DNA of 64,000 bases from Plecoglossus altivelis (GCA_036571765.1 BROE01000013.1:15643226-15707225), one strand, 5' to 3'. Positions 26,251-40,558 are shown, counted from the first letter of the stretch. Made by a program: numbers and translations. Notes: generated by a model not told the origin, from the sequence alone.

Positions 26251-29200
26251 GATGCCGCCTCTTATTTGGCAGCACTGTGCAGACTTTCAGTTGTTTTCTC
26301 TTCAGTCCAGCAGGGAATCTAACAAGCAAGAGGGAGCCCCCACCCCCATCGAAGGTCCTACCCTGAAGGGCAGAAGGAGAGGGACAAGACAGGCTGGGTT
26401 CCTCCACATAAAAGCCTCCAGGTGACCTATGGTTCCAGCCAGGCCTTTAAAGAAATGGATGACAATCAAAAGGACAAATGTGCCTGGTCTCCTGTGTGCG
26501 CTACAACATGAATGCGAAGCAGCCCACCAGTTCTGTGATGTCTTTGACCTGCTAGTTCAAAGCTGCTTCTAGACCTTTGGACCCCTCTCAGTCAGTGTGT
26601 GTTTGTGCATGTGTGCGTGTTTGTGTGTATGTTTACTCGCCTCAGACAAAAGCTTTGTTCATAATAAAGTAAACCAACCACATTGTTCCTTTGAGCTACT
26701 TTTTCGGTGGAACTTGAACAGCAGTAGTGTTGGAAACCTGGATAAAGCACTAATATGTCAGCACCCAGAATGTAAATAAGGGGTTTCTATTCTACATGGC
26801 TTTCACAGACACCCTGACTCTGTGCGATTTCTCGGTGTTGTTTCTTTTGAAAGGTGTGAAGTTGTTTTACAGGGGAAACCTTTCGCTCAATGACACACGC
26901 TTTCTTTTGACTTGTTGGTGTGGACTCTTCGCATAGCTGAAAACATATTTCTCCAAACCGCCGTGTTTAGCTAAAAAATGTAAACCAAAAACTTGCAGAC
27001 CCTGACGTTCAGCATGCCTTCCTAATATACCTCTGCGGCGTTCATTAAAAGACACAGTATTCTGAACAAGAGCGGCCTTGTGACGACCTGGACAAACCCA
27101 GTCCTGTCCGGCCAGGTTGTGCGGGCTGCCACACCGAGGCAGAGAGACCCTCAGCAGCACTGGAGCAGGCTAGGCTGCGTGGGGCTCGCAGGACAGGAGG
27201 GGTGGGGAGTGCTGCTAGCCTCTGGTGCTAGTTAGCCACCGCGTCAAAGCCGAGAACAGAGGCTGAGGGGTGCTCCCTTCATCCCTCCAGAGACACAAGG
27301 GCGAGCAGGCTTTTGATGTTGAAAGTGTGGCTGGAAGACAATACAGACTGCCTGTAATCCTCTGTCCGTGGTGCGGCCTTCAACAGCAAGCCTTCCACCC
27401 TGCCCTCAACTCGGAGAGCCTCATCTGTAGCAAATGCAGAAGTGAGAAGAATCTGGTATGTACTGTATATAGGTTGCTGAGAGGATTAAAGGTACATCTA
27501 AAATACACAACATGTTGCTGTGGCTCTTTAAGGGAAGGTTTCATGACCAGTGCCCGGTCATACTTGGCCTCCTGTCGATGAATCTTAGCCATGGATTTTC
27601 TGCGTGTACATTCAGCCAAAGCTGACCTTGTTACATGAGTGATCACAAGACATTCCCTCAGCCTGAAGACTGCTCCGCTCCATCCGTGGTCCCTCCCCAA
27701 ACACCCAACACTAATGAGTTCCTGGACAATTACATGGCCTTTAAGAGAATATCAAGACAGGCCGCCATCAAACACATTGCAAGTCCTCCCTGTCGATTAG
27801 AATGGCGTCTCGCTAATAGTGACGGGGCTCACATCAATGCACTCGCATGTGTTAACACAGGCCTGCTTTACACTACACACAGCAAACACATAGAGCTGGT
27901 CCCCGCCTATAGAGGCATCCTTGAATCCAAACAGGCTGACTGGGACCGGGATCCAGCACAACGCAGGCCTTTGGAAATCTGTTTAATGTTGTCTTTAGAA
28001 TAACCATGCATCCACTTGACATGCCTAAATAGGTCTCTGTGGGGACTGGGTGTCCCTGTGGGTCAGGGCCAGGAGACTGACGTCAACACAAGAGAGCAGG
28101 ATCGTGTGGGAACAGGGGGCTGCGTTTCATAGATCTAATGCTTCTGGGTTACACCGTATGGCCTGTTCATACTACAAAGGCTTCTCACGTTTTTTGGTGT
28201 TGTTATTGTACATAAAAGGTGGATAATAAAATGTGATCTTTTTTCAGGGGTTTATCAGTGTGAATAGATCCAACCTGAATTTTTGACCCACTTGAATTTT
28301 TCTGAGAACAAACTTTGAGCTAGTCTCTATTCCATCGGCAGGGCTCTATGAATCCATACTGGAGCGTTGCTGTCTTGACTACGGTAAAGTAAATGCTTCT
28401 ACAGGGGGGACTTCTGTTTAGACAGGAGGAATTAGCTCCAGCATAAATAACGGCAGCCATAAATATGGCAATGTAGCAAATGGAACACTATGCGCTATTT
28501 GTTACGAATAGTTCACGAAAGAGTTCAACAAGGTGAGGGGAGAAATGTTGGTGGCGTGGTTCGTTGCTGCCATCTTGAGGAGAAGTGAGCAAATTGCAGT
28601 GTCTCCCGCTGCTGACGCCTCCCGGAGGCCCCCAGGTTCTCACAGCTACAGCTGGGAGCTGGCCTCCTCTCACAGACACATACTAGAGGGAGACATACCG
28701 CTGTCAGAAAACATGTCCCACTGTTATAAACACATGGGATGTCTGCAGTTATTTGACAGGTATTTCAGTAGGTACAGTACAGTCAATAACTATGATACCA
28801 GTGTCAGTTATACACAGAGACAGAGGAAGGCAGACAGAGAGACAGAGATAGACATCAGTGATACAAGGGTATTACCATTCACAATGTGCAAATAACCTCT
28901 GTAGCTCGAAAGAGAAGCCCCCATCCTCTGTTAAAATAAAAAATCTTCATTTTATCTGTGCACAATTAAAGGCCATGGGGTTATGTTACTTTTAAGTTTA
29001 ATGCAATGCACAGCCATTTCAGAGGGCATCTTAAAATCTTGAAAGTAGGAGTGAAACTTCAATGGGAGGGAATCCAGATCAAATACAAAAGTTTCATTAC
29101 CACTGGCATGTAGGAAGTCAAATTAGGCTCTGAAATTACGTTAAATTAAACCCAGCAGACTTTGGTTGCAGTGTTCGCGATGGTGAATTATGAATATAAT

Positions 29201-29269
29201 ATGAATGTGTTGTATTATTGAATAGTCTTCTCTAGCAGGCAGAACAGGGGCCGTCTCAGCTGAGGGAGT

Positions 29270-29270
<1 letters not shown>

Positions 29271-29324
<54 letters not shown>
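29271..29324. repeat. (GT)n microsatellite
   Basis: An uninterrupted GT run of 27 units. Confidence 0.95.
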
Positions 29325-29325
<1 letters not shown>

Positions 29326-29629
29326 CATTTGAGGGAAAGAGAGGGAAAGAGAAAGAAAGTGAGAGTTTACAGTAGTTGTGGAGAAATAATCATATTGTTA
29401 TATTTTACTGTATGGGCAAATTCTGGACAGTATTTGAAGAACGTACTGAAGACATCTGTATGTATCAAGCTGTTAAGCTGGTAACATTTATTAGATTCAA
29501 AACATTCCTAATTTTAGAGATTCAACTTTCTACCAGGTTATACCTGAATTCACTTCACTCCTTTCGTCCTGGTTAAGGTATGCAGATTATTTTCTCTTTT
29601 AAAATACAGTACACTGCAAAAGAAATGGC

Positions 29630-29770
29630 CTGCGATTTGCTGGCCCCAGCCCAGTCCCCTGCCTGTGGCCCAAAAGCTACAGGGTTAGGCTCCAATCACC
29701 CGCGACCCCAAAATGGGAACAAGCGGCACTGCAATCCCTCCCAGGGATCAACAGTAGACAATGTATGTGT
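29630..29770 (+). repeat. Decayed dispersed repeat fragment
   Basis: The phrase GTTAGGCTCCAATCACCCGC followed by GACCCCAAAATGGGAACAAG and CGGC resembles the common fish motif in which a GATAGGCTCCAG box is followed by CCGCGACCC and GGATAAGCGG. It is a short, mutated piece without ends. Family is not assigned. Confidence 0.4.
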
Positions 29771-32700
29771 ATGCAGAAGAAATGGCGGTGTTCAATAAAG
29801 GCAGCAAAAAACATCCTCCATCACCAAGACATCATTTACTATGAATACATATATGAAAGATGGTGAACAACAATGGATTTCGTAATAACCAACACAGATG
29901 AAGCTTAGTTTACACCTCCAGACAGGAGGACAGTCTCGTGTGCCATTGTGAACCGGAATCTCACAAGTGGATCCAATTGAATTGGTTCACTTGTCACCAT
30001 TTTGGCAACGGCCCAGTGTGTTTAATCGCCCCATGAAACATTTAGCTTAAGCTAGCAATGTAATCTAATAAAAGCTCTTTTACAGGGCAGGAGGAAATGC
30101 TGATCTCAGCACTTTGGTAATAAGTTGCTCCGAAAAACTGAAGCTTGGACCGCTGCCTAACTTTTATTTTAGATGCTCCGGAGCTTTCCGCACGTCAGGA
30201 GGGAGGACAGGCGGCAGGCGGAGGGAACGAGCCCATGCATCACTGTGATTGGCAGCCCACAGCTCTGTCAGAAGCACGGATCGCACAGTGCACTCAGCTA
30301 TGCCACCGCTCTCCCCTCAGGCTATCTGCTGCATTGTGTCTGATGACCACCTACAGCAAGGGAAATTGCCAACAGCAGACTTATCTAGCGTAGCAGTGCA
30401 GAATCTAATTTGTCCAGAACCAACACAACCTCCCTATTACAAAGTGCACTGCTATAAAGTTTAATGAGGCGTTCATAATTTCGGAGTGGATTTCCAGGAG
30501 CGCAGTTCTGAATCCCGTCCTGTTTTTAACCACAGGGTGGCAATGCAGCACTGAGAAAGTTTGAAAACAGTGGTGGATCAGACTGTACAGGGTTTCATCA
30601 AATAAGGTGGGAGAGGACCAGTGGGCTATTATGTGAATTAAAAATCCTCATTGTTCCATAAGGATACATACTATTCTGTCACAGTGAAGATAAGAATATG
30701 TTTCTGCTTGGTCTGTAGCAAATACTATATACAATACACCTTATCAATAACTTATCTTACCAAGAGGGATTAGAGATGATGAACGCTTTGCTAGGTAACA
30801 TATATATGGTCAATGTTATTAATTTGGTGACTGAGTAATTTAAAACCTTGACTATCTATGTTTTGAGCTTAACAAATATCATGCACTGAAATATTATTTT
30901 GAAGATTTCTGTAAATGAGGTTAATATAAGCCACATCCACAGTGTCACAGCTCCTTCACTAATGTGAATAAAGATGGAAATAATTATTTGGTCTCAAGTG
31001 TGCCTTTTTAGTAGGTTTGAGTTGATCAGAAGAAACACAGTGGCTTTTATGTTTCAATCGAGCAGGAAGATGATGAATTGGTGATGCTGAAGATGATAGA
31101 TGATCACGGCAGTTAAGCTTTCAATTGTCAAATAAAATGTGTTCATTGATTAATAAATAGCTGGATTATACTTTGCATTATTTGTCAAATGTGCATTTTG
31201 TTAACTATTTCATGGGCGTGTTGACTCAAGGGTTGATCAGATCAAAGCCTTTCGAGATTTATGTCTAAATTCCTGTATATTACAGAGTTAACATAAGTAA
31301 ATGTTGCTCAAAAAATAGCAGCAGCTGAAATCTGAAATTGGCATAAATAAATAAATAAATAAATTCGCCTTTTTGGACGGAAAGATTATGTTATATTCAA
31401 TGTATGATCTACGTGGAAGAAAACAAATACATTTCTCCAGAGTTGAATATGCGAATTTGTGTTTGAGCTGAATGTTTGAATCATCATCTGAAGTGGCCTA
31501 ACAACTCCAGCATCTCGAGATACTGCAGAAGGATCACTTTTCCAAATGCCACTGCTTCCCTAAACATAGAGGGCCAGACAGAGGTATCGATATCAGGCTG
31601 TCTATCGGGTGGCCGTGGTCATTTACCACCAGATATCACATTGGTGTTTGGCAACGTCATCTGGCTATGCCGTCACTTCTGACGCACAGCCTTGCGCAGG
31701 TCATCTCCCTCCCTCCACGGATGGAGTTCATCCAGGCCAAACTTCCCCACGCTACAGACGTGGACTAACAACCTGCTCTGTCTCCATCCAGTCAGTTGGA
31801 TAATCACTATAATAATCGTATGGCTGATCTATAAACGTCTGGCAGACTTTAGATGAGAAGAGGCTTGCAAAGTAACAAACAGTACAACAAGAGCATACTA
31901 TTATGGGATATGTGCTTCTACTGCCAAAGTTAAGCCCACACATTATTATACAGCCAGAATTCGAATGCAGTAAAACTCCCCCCCCACACAAACACAAAAG
32001 TATGAGAAGACCAATACTTAAATATTAAAACTTGTGTCATCCACAGATGTGTATTGATGATCATCTATTAAAATTGCTGGAACATCTCCCTAACCCTCTG
32101 CTCTCCTCCAATCAGCCAGTCGTTGACGAGGAGGCAGTGACAGCTGATTGTCCCCAGACGGACGCACACAGACACACGGACGCAGATCGACAGCTCCTAG
32201 GGGGGCTGTGGACGTGCAGCGGCAGCGGCAGCAACAGCAGCCGACAGCCCCCATCCTCTTCCTTCATTACCTCAGCCTGCGCGGGCTTTACACCCGGCTA
32301 CTCTCATTCAGTAACTCCTCCGAGTCCTCACTCACTGCTCCGCTGACAAACCAAGCAGGACTGGCATCTGTTGGCAGAACGCAGAGATCACGCAAACTCA
32401 TTTCTTGACACTTCACTTTTTGGCATTCGCACCACTTGAGGTTTACCAGGCTAATCTTGGCGAGAACCAAGATGCGTGAGTTTTGAAAACCAGGGTAATA
32501 AGTGAAGCGAGTGTTTGTGTATACCAAAAAACAGAACGGATCAGAGTTGTCAGAAAAACACAAAAACAATACTACTTTTCTGTTACGTATCAGAAGTCCT
32601 GGCAGAAGTATTCATAACGTGATGAAACAGCCACTATTACTGAGATGAATCCCATTACCCTGAGAAACACATGGAGCCTGTGATTTTGTGAGTTTTGAAA

Positions 32701-34661
32701 AGAGGATGTCTGCTTGATGGTCTTCCTCTTTGTGTTTTCCCCCTTATTGTGCTATGTTGGCTGGAGAGCCCTCCACATGAGACAGCACTGATCTCCTGCC
32801 CAGCCTCAGCCTATCCAGGACGGACTTCCTGATCGCGCCTCGTAGTCAGGAAATGCTGTTGTGTCTCTGCAACAACAGTTCACACACTAGACAGATGATA
32901 CTATATCCTCACATTGCCTGAGTCTATTTTGGCAAGTAGTTTCTGACGCCAACATTATCAGGGGTGGACTGTAGCTATTTGAATAGCACAGTGTACTTCA
33001 GGCTGGGGTAATACTTTACGAAATATAATGAAAAGACATAACTACAGTCAGCGTGCTGTCAACTACTTTCTATCACTGTTGCTAACGTTTCACTTCATAT
33101 TATATGTAATCTCCAGCATGGCCCATCCATTGTTTCAATTTTAGGAGAAAACCTTCTAGTGTTGGTGCCGATGTGTTATTCTCTGGTGAGTGCTGCCATA
33201 TCTACCTCTGAGAGGGAAAATGGATGAATAATGTATGTGAATGGTCTCCTTTCATTATCCTGACTGAGTGACAAGCCCACCATGGTTTTGACGTCGCTGC
33301 ATTCAGAAAAGTGATGTGCACAGCATGCCCTAATGCACAAAATAGAGCAAACATATTTGTGTGTGCTGTGTCCAAGTACACATGTGCAGCATACATGTAT
33401 TTCATGCACCACAAAGGGATGTGTCACAGCTCATGGCTGGGTTGATGTGCATCCTTCTCTCTTTATGTTATTCGTTTGGTTAAGGGTAAGGTTGGTATGT
33501 TGTTCATCAGACTGAAACAACTTTAGTGGTTAGGCCATGGTTTTTGAGAAGCAAAAGTTTGCCACCAGACCAGTGCACCTAACATTCTACCATCCACATA
33601 ACCTTAGGTGCACTAAAATGATCCACTCCTTGCACGGTGAACTTTGTTGACGTGTGGCAAGAAATCATTGACTGTGAAATCCAGATGATTCGAGAGTTAC
33701 ACAAGTTCTCTGGTACTTCGTCACACGCCACATCCACAGGGAAATGACATCATGTTTGTCGCTTATTCCGTTTGCCATGGGAAAGGTCATGTGATCTTTG
33801 GGGGGAGAGCACTGTCATGCGTCAATGGGTCTTCTAATCTTCTGGTCGTCTTCTAGAGTCAAATACAAAATGTTCTCACCAAGCATCCTGTAAGCCAAGA
33901 GTTTGTGTCTGTATTACGATGTCCTCATCAGTAAGCTACAGGGAATGAACTCTTGAGTTGTATTTATAATGCACCATGTTAGATGCATAATCTCAAATTA
34001 TGGCCGTTATCTTACTTCCTAATTATATCAGCAAGACAGCTGTCCTTTCCAGTATCATTAAAATGGAAGGAGAGGCTGCCAGTATCGATTGAGTTTTTGC
34101 CCAGGCCAAAGCAGGGTGGGTTGCGTTTGAGCGACACGATGGCTGGCATTTACCTATGGCTGGACAGCGAAGGCTTAATGATCTATCCAGGAGGACTGTG
34201 GACCACCGTCATCCGGTCGGACTGATTGTTCTTGAGACGGTGGGAAGAAGTGCAACAACAAGAAAACAAGTGTGTTCATTCTGTTTCATTTATTGTATGA
34301 AATACCAAATAAGAAATTCGCATAGGAGACTAAATTGTTTCGTTACAGGGTGTTCCTAATATGTAATGACAGTACATCGTCAAAATCAAATTGTGTGAGT
34401 CAATGTCTTTATGGCAAAATGTGGGGTGGGGATAGAATAACACAATTTGAGTAATACACTCGGAAATCACCATATGAATTTTATTTTCCATCATTAACAC
34501 GGGCAAGCGAGCATCATTGATGCTGAAAAAGGGAGAACATTTGATGACAATTAAAAAAGGAAACAGACCGTGCCATTTCGCAATTAGTTTCAGTGGACTT
34601 CCTGGGTGAATAGAAGTTGGATGGATTCTTGTGCAGCGCAGCTGAACTGAGTGTGATCTGC

Positions 34662-34665
<4 letters not shown>

Positions 34666-34731
<66 letters not shown>
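34666..34731. repeat. (GA)n microsatellite
   Basis: An uninterrupted GA run of about 33 units. Confidence 0.95.
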
Positions 34732-34733
<2 letters not shown>

Positions 34734-35829
34734 AGATTCACTGTATATCCTGGCGGTTTCACCCTCCACACATGTATTATGGATGAATTGTTTGTGGAGC
34801 TTTCTCATCATGGCCTGCTTTTTCCAGCAAGCAGATTTAGTCCCAAATGACATGAAACACCATTCACAAACACCTTTGTTGGAGTGAGAGACATTGATGT
34901 TCATTCACAGTACCCTCTGTCCTGTTTGCACGTGTGCGTAAGCGCATGTGTTTATGTGTGTGTGTGTCTGTGTGAATGTTTGTCTGGTGGAGAGGTGGTA
35001 TCAGGGGGCCTGTTTACAGAACAACATGGAAGTATTGTTGCCACAAATCTTGAACTGACAAGAATTTTCCAATGGCATCGGGAGCACATTGAACTATCGA
35101 TTTGTCATTTCAGAGGCGGATACTTGTAAACCAAACTGATAGCAAACGATTCCCTTTTCTTTCTAGCATGTACGCATGTGCACAACCATTACTAACCAGA
35201 ATCACCATCAAAAATAACCATCCAGACGTGCTGAGACTGTTAGAGTACGCCATTCCAATGATTGCCTGTGATGTGTGTTTCCTGAAAGCGTTCAGAGCCT
35301 CATCACTGTTAGCTCTGAACGAAGGCTTTATTTAATTGGTTTGTAAAATACATGTTTTATAGCTGATACGGACCATTAATCATCGAAGTGTGACTGAAAT
35401 GATCTATTCCTGTTAGCAAAAGATGAAGCTTCCCTGTTGAAGTCAAGCCCTTTGTTAAGGTCATGTTTTTCATGCGCCACTGGCTCCTCCTACTTGCGTT
35501 GAACATGGCCAGTAGATTTTCATCTATTTCATGCATTATTGGAACCAGAATATCAGATGATGAAGGATGATGGACAAACTATGAGTCATTCGCTGCAATT
35601 TAATGGATCAGGGTTTCAGAATAGTGTCACCTGCGTCGGAGATGTTTAAGCAATGCCCAGGAGAAACACTGTTAGAAAGAGAAAAGGCTGTATTAGTGAG
35701 CAAGCTCAGTGTTCAAAATCAAACCTTACCTCCAATATGGAATTTTGTCATGTTTTGAAAAGGCCATGGATGGCCATAAATGATAGGAAACTGTTCCGCA
35801 GATTCTTCTCTGTCAATCTGAGTTACTTT

Positions 35830-35895
35830 TCAAATAAACGTAAGAGACAGCACATTGTGTCTTTACACAATGTGCTGTCTCTTACGTTTATTTGA
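35830..35895. repeat. Perfect 31-bp inverted repeat (hairpin), 4-base loop
   Basis: Left arm 35830-35860 and right arm 35865-35895 are exact reverse complements, separated only by CTTT at 35861-35864. The pairing fails at the next outward base (T at 35829 against C at 35896). The arms are ordinary mixed sequence, not a simple repeat. A single RNA from either strand would fold into a 31-bp perfect stem. It may be a recent template-switch duplication, a degenerate palindromic element, or a small-RNA hairpin. No flanking transposon features are visible. Confidence 0.9.
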
Positions 35896-38800
35896 CAGGA
35901 TAATGACAGGATATGTGGTCTGTCTTATTGGATTTATTGTACAAACAATCCTGTCATGTTTGATCACCTTTTCACTTCAACCATATCAGGGTTATAGTAA
36001 CAAATCTGATTCTGCACAGATGGGTTGAAGTTGAAGATTGATTTCGTTTTATTGAGACTAAACACAAAAGATTGAGAAATTAAACATAGTGTATTGCTTT
36101 TTTCATTTCAGACTTTATTGTTCCTTTTCATACTTTTTCCAAAGGCTTTATTGGCATGTAACACTGGGTTTCTTAGTTGAGTCTAAGAATGATGGATATT
36201 TAATGTACTGTAGTTGTTCATTTTTCAGGTAGGAAAAATCATTCTGTTATGAAGCCATGGAGTAACCAAGACAATCATATCTGCTCAACTGAATATGAGC
36301 CGATGGAAAGTTGTCAACTTCTGATAGATCGCATTTGAGAATGTTTCACCGCCCCTGATAAAGATTTAGATGTTTCAATGAAGAATGGATACACTTTGCG
36401 TCTAGAAACACACTTTGTACAGCCATCACTATAACGCTACTAAACATTGCACTATTATCTTCAGCTTACAAATGATTTTGTGCCCTTTGCCAAAACACTT
36501 GTAATCAAGTTAAACCATTGATGTATCTGCTGAAAATTTTAGATGAAATGTATCAAGCTAAGTAGTGGCAAGGCAGGGCAAATGCACTATAGCGATTGAA
36601 TCAGTGAGTGAAGTATAAAAATGCAAAATTGCAGTGTACGAAGTTAACATTACAGAAGTGCTTCCAGCTACCCAACAGCATGCTACAGTTGTACTCTGAA
36701 AGAACAAATTAAGAATCATTCTCGCAGTACCCAGCAGCAGCAGTGGTTTACTGACTGTCTGCTTGATATCATCTAACAGAAAGCCAAACTGCATTAGTCA
36801 TGGGACTGATACTGCGGGAAACTCTCCTGCAGCTTTCTCAGCACGCGTGTCAGTGGGTCTGAGTCAACACCTTCACAGCCAAACTATTTCAATGTTGCAT
36901 TACATTAAAGCTACAAACCAGGAGCTCATTTCCCCCAAAAAAACGCTGGTTTGAGGACAGCGATGTCAATCCATAACCTAAATGGTGTTTTGATGGTGGC
37001 AATTAAGACTGTTCAATTCTCAATATGTCAATAACTTACACAAATGCTATAAATATAATATGAAACACAGGAATGTCAGTTTGGCAACCTGGTAACCTCA
37101 TCAAGAGAATAATCCAATGGAAGGATGTTCACCTTCTCTGTGTTTATTCTGGGGATGACATTCCAGATGATTCAAACAGCGATGCTACACATGTTCAGTC
37201 ACCCTACAGTAGATCTGTCTGTCTGAATACTGTTTGAACTGGTACTAATAGACAGGCTGTTGATTTGCACTGTATGACTTATGAGAAAAGTGTGCATCGT
37301 GCATTCATTTAATGTTATAATTTAAGACTGACCACCGATGCTCAATACTCCGAATGGACTCAGCACACTTTACGTCCAATAGTTATTACTCACTGCCTCC
37401 GATATCACAAGAGCTCGAATATTAGCATTTTATTACAATTAGCTGCAGTGAAAGTGGAAGTCCAGCCAGAAGAATCATATTTGTTATCCTCTAATTCCTT
37501 GGCTTGCTGCCAATCAATGACTCTGCGGAAGAAAAGTGGGTAAAGAAGTCTGCTTGATACAGCTAAGTGCTGGCAGCTTAATTCAACATGTTTTACTGAT
37601 GGATCCAGTTGAAATCTTTCCTTATTTAAACTTGAGGTTCCAGAGGTGAAGACTTACTGTAATCCATTTAGCTAATGACACCCTACAGAGAAGATATCAC
37701 AGCTTTGCAGTTTACAGTGAAATGGACCAATTAGCATATATTGTACACCTTTTATATGTCGCTTTACTGAAACAGTGCACTTGAGGCTCGGTGATTAATG
37801 AGATTGTATTATTTGTTCTCACACTTTATTTGAGACAAGCAATTTAGAAAAGCGAGGGAACCTGATAACCATGGTTTTCCAGGGCTATTGATTTTGTGTC
37901 CCAAACCACTTTTGTTGTTTGTACCCTTGACATTCTTGACTTGGGTAATCAGGCAGAATATTCTCCATTCCAGAACCCATGACTATACTGCAACCAAGCT
38001 GATAGTTTAACCAGAGTTCACCAGGAGTGTCCCAGTGTTGCACTTGTGACCCAGCAAACCTCTTTGACACATTGACTTGCTACCCAAGCATTTCTGCCAT
38101 GTCTGTACAAAGTACTGTTGTTCCTCACTGCACAGTCTAGCGTCAGGTCAGACACTGGATGGACAGCTCCCCTCTCTGTGTTCGAGTGATGAGAGATGAC
38201 AAGGGACTCAGTCGGTGTGCTCAAAGTTCTTGAAAGGTTTCCTTCAAGGTTCAAGGTGTGTGTGTCTGACAGTCAAAGGCAGATTTGTGCTTGTCTAAAA
38301 CAATGTCCATCCTCATCTCCTCCATGGACTCCATGACATCCCTCTCTCCCTCTCTCTCTCTCTCTCCCTCTCTTTCTTTTCCTTTCTCAGACTCTATCTC
38401 TCCATCTCTCTCCATCTCTTTCACTCACTCTCTCCATCTCTCTCACTATCTCTCTGTTTCGCTTACTCTTTCTCTCTCCATCTCTCTCTGCCTCTCTTTT
38501 TATCTCCTCTCCCTCTTTCTTTCTCCCCATTGCTCTCTCCCTCTCCCTACCTCTTTCTCTCTCCCTCACAATCTCCCTCACAATCTTACAATCATTCACT
38601 CAGTCCCTCTCTCTCTCCCTCTCTCTCTCCCCCCCTCTCTCTCCCCTCTCTCTCTCTCTCTCTTTCCTTGTCCCTTCAGACAACACCTTGGCCCCCTGGT
38701 GTGTTGTTCTGCTTCTCCTCTGAATGCACAAGGCACCAGAGCTTGACATCAATCTGCTCAGACTCATCCCTTCAAGTCTTCACCGATCACTCTCAGGAAA

Positions 38801-40360
38801 GTTCCAGGAGCCAATGTGCCCTTTTGTGAGTCACTGACTGAGTGGCTGAAATCTCAAAGCATCTGTCACACTCGCTGTTGTTCTTTGTACTTATTGTGGT
38901 CGTTTTTGCCTGACTGACTTCCGCTGTCTCTGTGATTACGTAACTCAGATGAATGAAGCCGACAGGTACATTTCTGACTTGGCTTTAAACGTGTAAAAGT
39001 CATTTGTAGATTGTGTGGGGGGTGAGGTAGCAGACATGACATGAGCTATGAATAAGGTAATTTGCTTGACATGTGTATTGTTGAATTATGGATGGCGTCG
39101 AGGGGTTTTCGTACCTCACAACAGAGCTGTCACACTGTTTTAGCCGCCCACCTTACGCCCGCCCACACATAAACACAGGGATTGTTAAAATAGAGAGAGA
39201 CAGATCTTCATGTAAATACAACATGCTACATGATTCCCAGGTTCCGTTCTCCAATAGTTCTGTCAATAACACCTGTGGCATATGCACAGCTCGATGGCAG
39301 AGCCCAGCACTCCCCACTGAGTGATTAGGAGCCCAGCCGCTACACTTGCAACTGCTGTCATCATTCAGTTCATTCACTGGTATTGCTGAAAGAGAGAGAG
39401 GAGAGCCTTAAATCGCTCGCCGCTGGGGACGACGAGAATTGATACTTCCGCCAACCAACGGGAGCCTCCTCTCACTAAAGATGAGAGAGAGATAAAGGAG
39501 AGGTCAGACAAGGGGGGAACCAGCACGTCAATTAAGGAAGACGAGCAGGCGTGAAGCACAGAGAAGGCTCTTCCCAGCCCCTGGAGAGCAGGCAGGCTTT
39601 AACAATACACGGAGGAGATAATAAGGCAATAACGCATGGTCTGTGTCCTCTGGCTGTTTGTCTTTCTGTAAGATACTGAAAGAGGGGCTTTCTTGGAGAA
39701 ATCTTGGAGAAAGACCGCTTTGCCGAGGAAAAACGGTCAAACAAAAAAAGGGCAAAATTGTTTTAAGCTGCTTTTTGTCTCAATATGTACTTTAACAGTA
39801 TTTCAGAGGGTGGTTTGTCGATGTCTGAAATACCTGCCCATTTTACCGAACCTTTTGGGTTGTAATTGACAGTGAATTGTATGTTTCTGGCACAGTGGAG
39901 AAAGTCAGACAACGATTTGCAATCAGCCTGTGGATTTGAGTCTGAGAGGGCGTTCAAATGATGGTAGATGGAGCGGAATATAGCGTGTTGAGAATTGAGG
40001 AGATAGCAGGAGATCCTGTTGAATATTACGGTAGTTCTGGCTGGTAGCATCCATTCCTAAACCAAAGGGATCACCACAGTGACTGTGTTGAGATACGCCG
40101 GCAAGTTCTAAAGTTGGTTGTTTGGGTTGTGTCTCAGTTCAAAGGTAATCATAGTAGATTTGGATTCCTCAGAACACTATGTGTTTCTAACTTAATACAG
40201 TGGACAGACTTCTTGTTTCTTCTTCTTCTTGATCTTGTTTATTGTTTTTAGACTAAAATATATATGTATTCAATTAAACATATCATATATCATCCATCAT
40301 CACTGCTGTTCTTGGAGAGTTATAGACAAATAAAACAAGCACCGCTGAGCCACATGTATC
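35896..40360. other. Intergenic DNA, no gene recognised
   Basis: Mostly AT-rich unique sequence without credible coding frames. A large CT-rich microsatellite block occupies 38340-38665 and creates long Ser/Leu frames. A (TTC)n run lies at 40214-40232. Nothing else is supported. Confidence 0.55.
38340..38665. repeat. Complex (CT)n-rich pyrimidine block
   Basis: More than 300 bp of CTCT with CCAT, CACT and TTTC interruptions. The complement is a near-continuous purine tract. Confidence 0.9.
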
Positions 40361-40520
40361 TAAAATACATTTTAATCTTGCTTCAATTCACAATTATTAC
40401 AATATTCAGATTCTGTAATGTTTTTCCTCGCACTGTTTAAACATACTGTACAATCATGAAATGTAAAGACGAGTTTTACATCAAGGCACAAGACACAGCC
40501 ATGGCAGGGGTGAAGGGTTG

Positions 40521-40558
40521 GAGGTGGGGTGGGGTGGGGCGGGGCGGGGTGGTGGGGG
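40521..40558 (+). other. G-quadruplex-capable G-tract
   Basis: Five consecutive GGGG runs separated by single T or C bases, followed by GGTGGGGG. This satisfies the usual four-tract quadruplex rule. It lies antisense to the downstream part of the CGRP transcription unit, where the sense RNA would be C-rich. Confidence 0.6.

Larger units (their letters stand above)
26251..35829. other. Intergenic DNA, no gene recognised
   Basis: Open frames such as 27270-27581 and 27635-28003 lack splice support and family similarity. Repeats are (GT)n 29271-29324, (AAAT)n 31342-31366, (GA)n 34666-34731, and a decayed dispersed repeat at about 29630-29770. Long AT-rich stretches, for example 30480-31450, show nothing I can name. 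Confidence 0.55.

Noticed and set aside
27270..27581. Frame with CPWC and CSKC pairs resembling a zinc ribbon
   Set aside because: The spacing is loosely zinc-ribbon-like, but there are no supporting residues, splice sites or repeats of the motif; likely chance.
27635..28003. 122-codon plus-strand frame
   Set aside because: No family similarity or splice evidence.
38285..38746. 153-codon Ser/Leu frame
   Set aside because: Direct translation of the CT-rich block.
1..40300. Coding exons of INSC or SOX6 expected from synteny
   Set aside because: I looked for HMG-box, coiled-coil SOX6 and Inscuteable repeat segments in the visible frames and found none. Small exons could still be missed.
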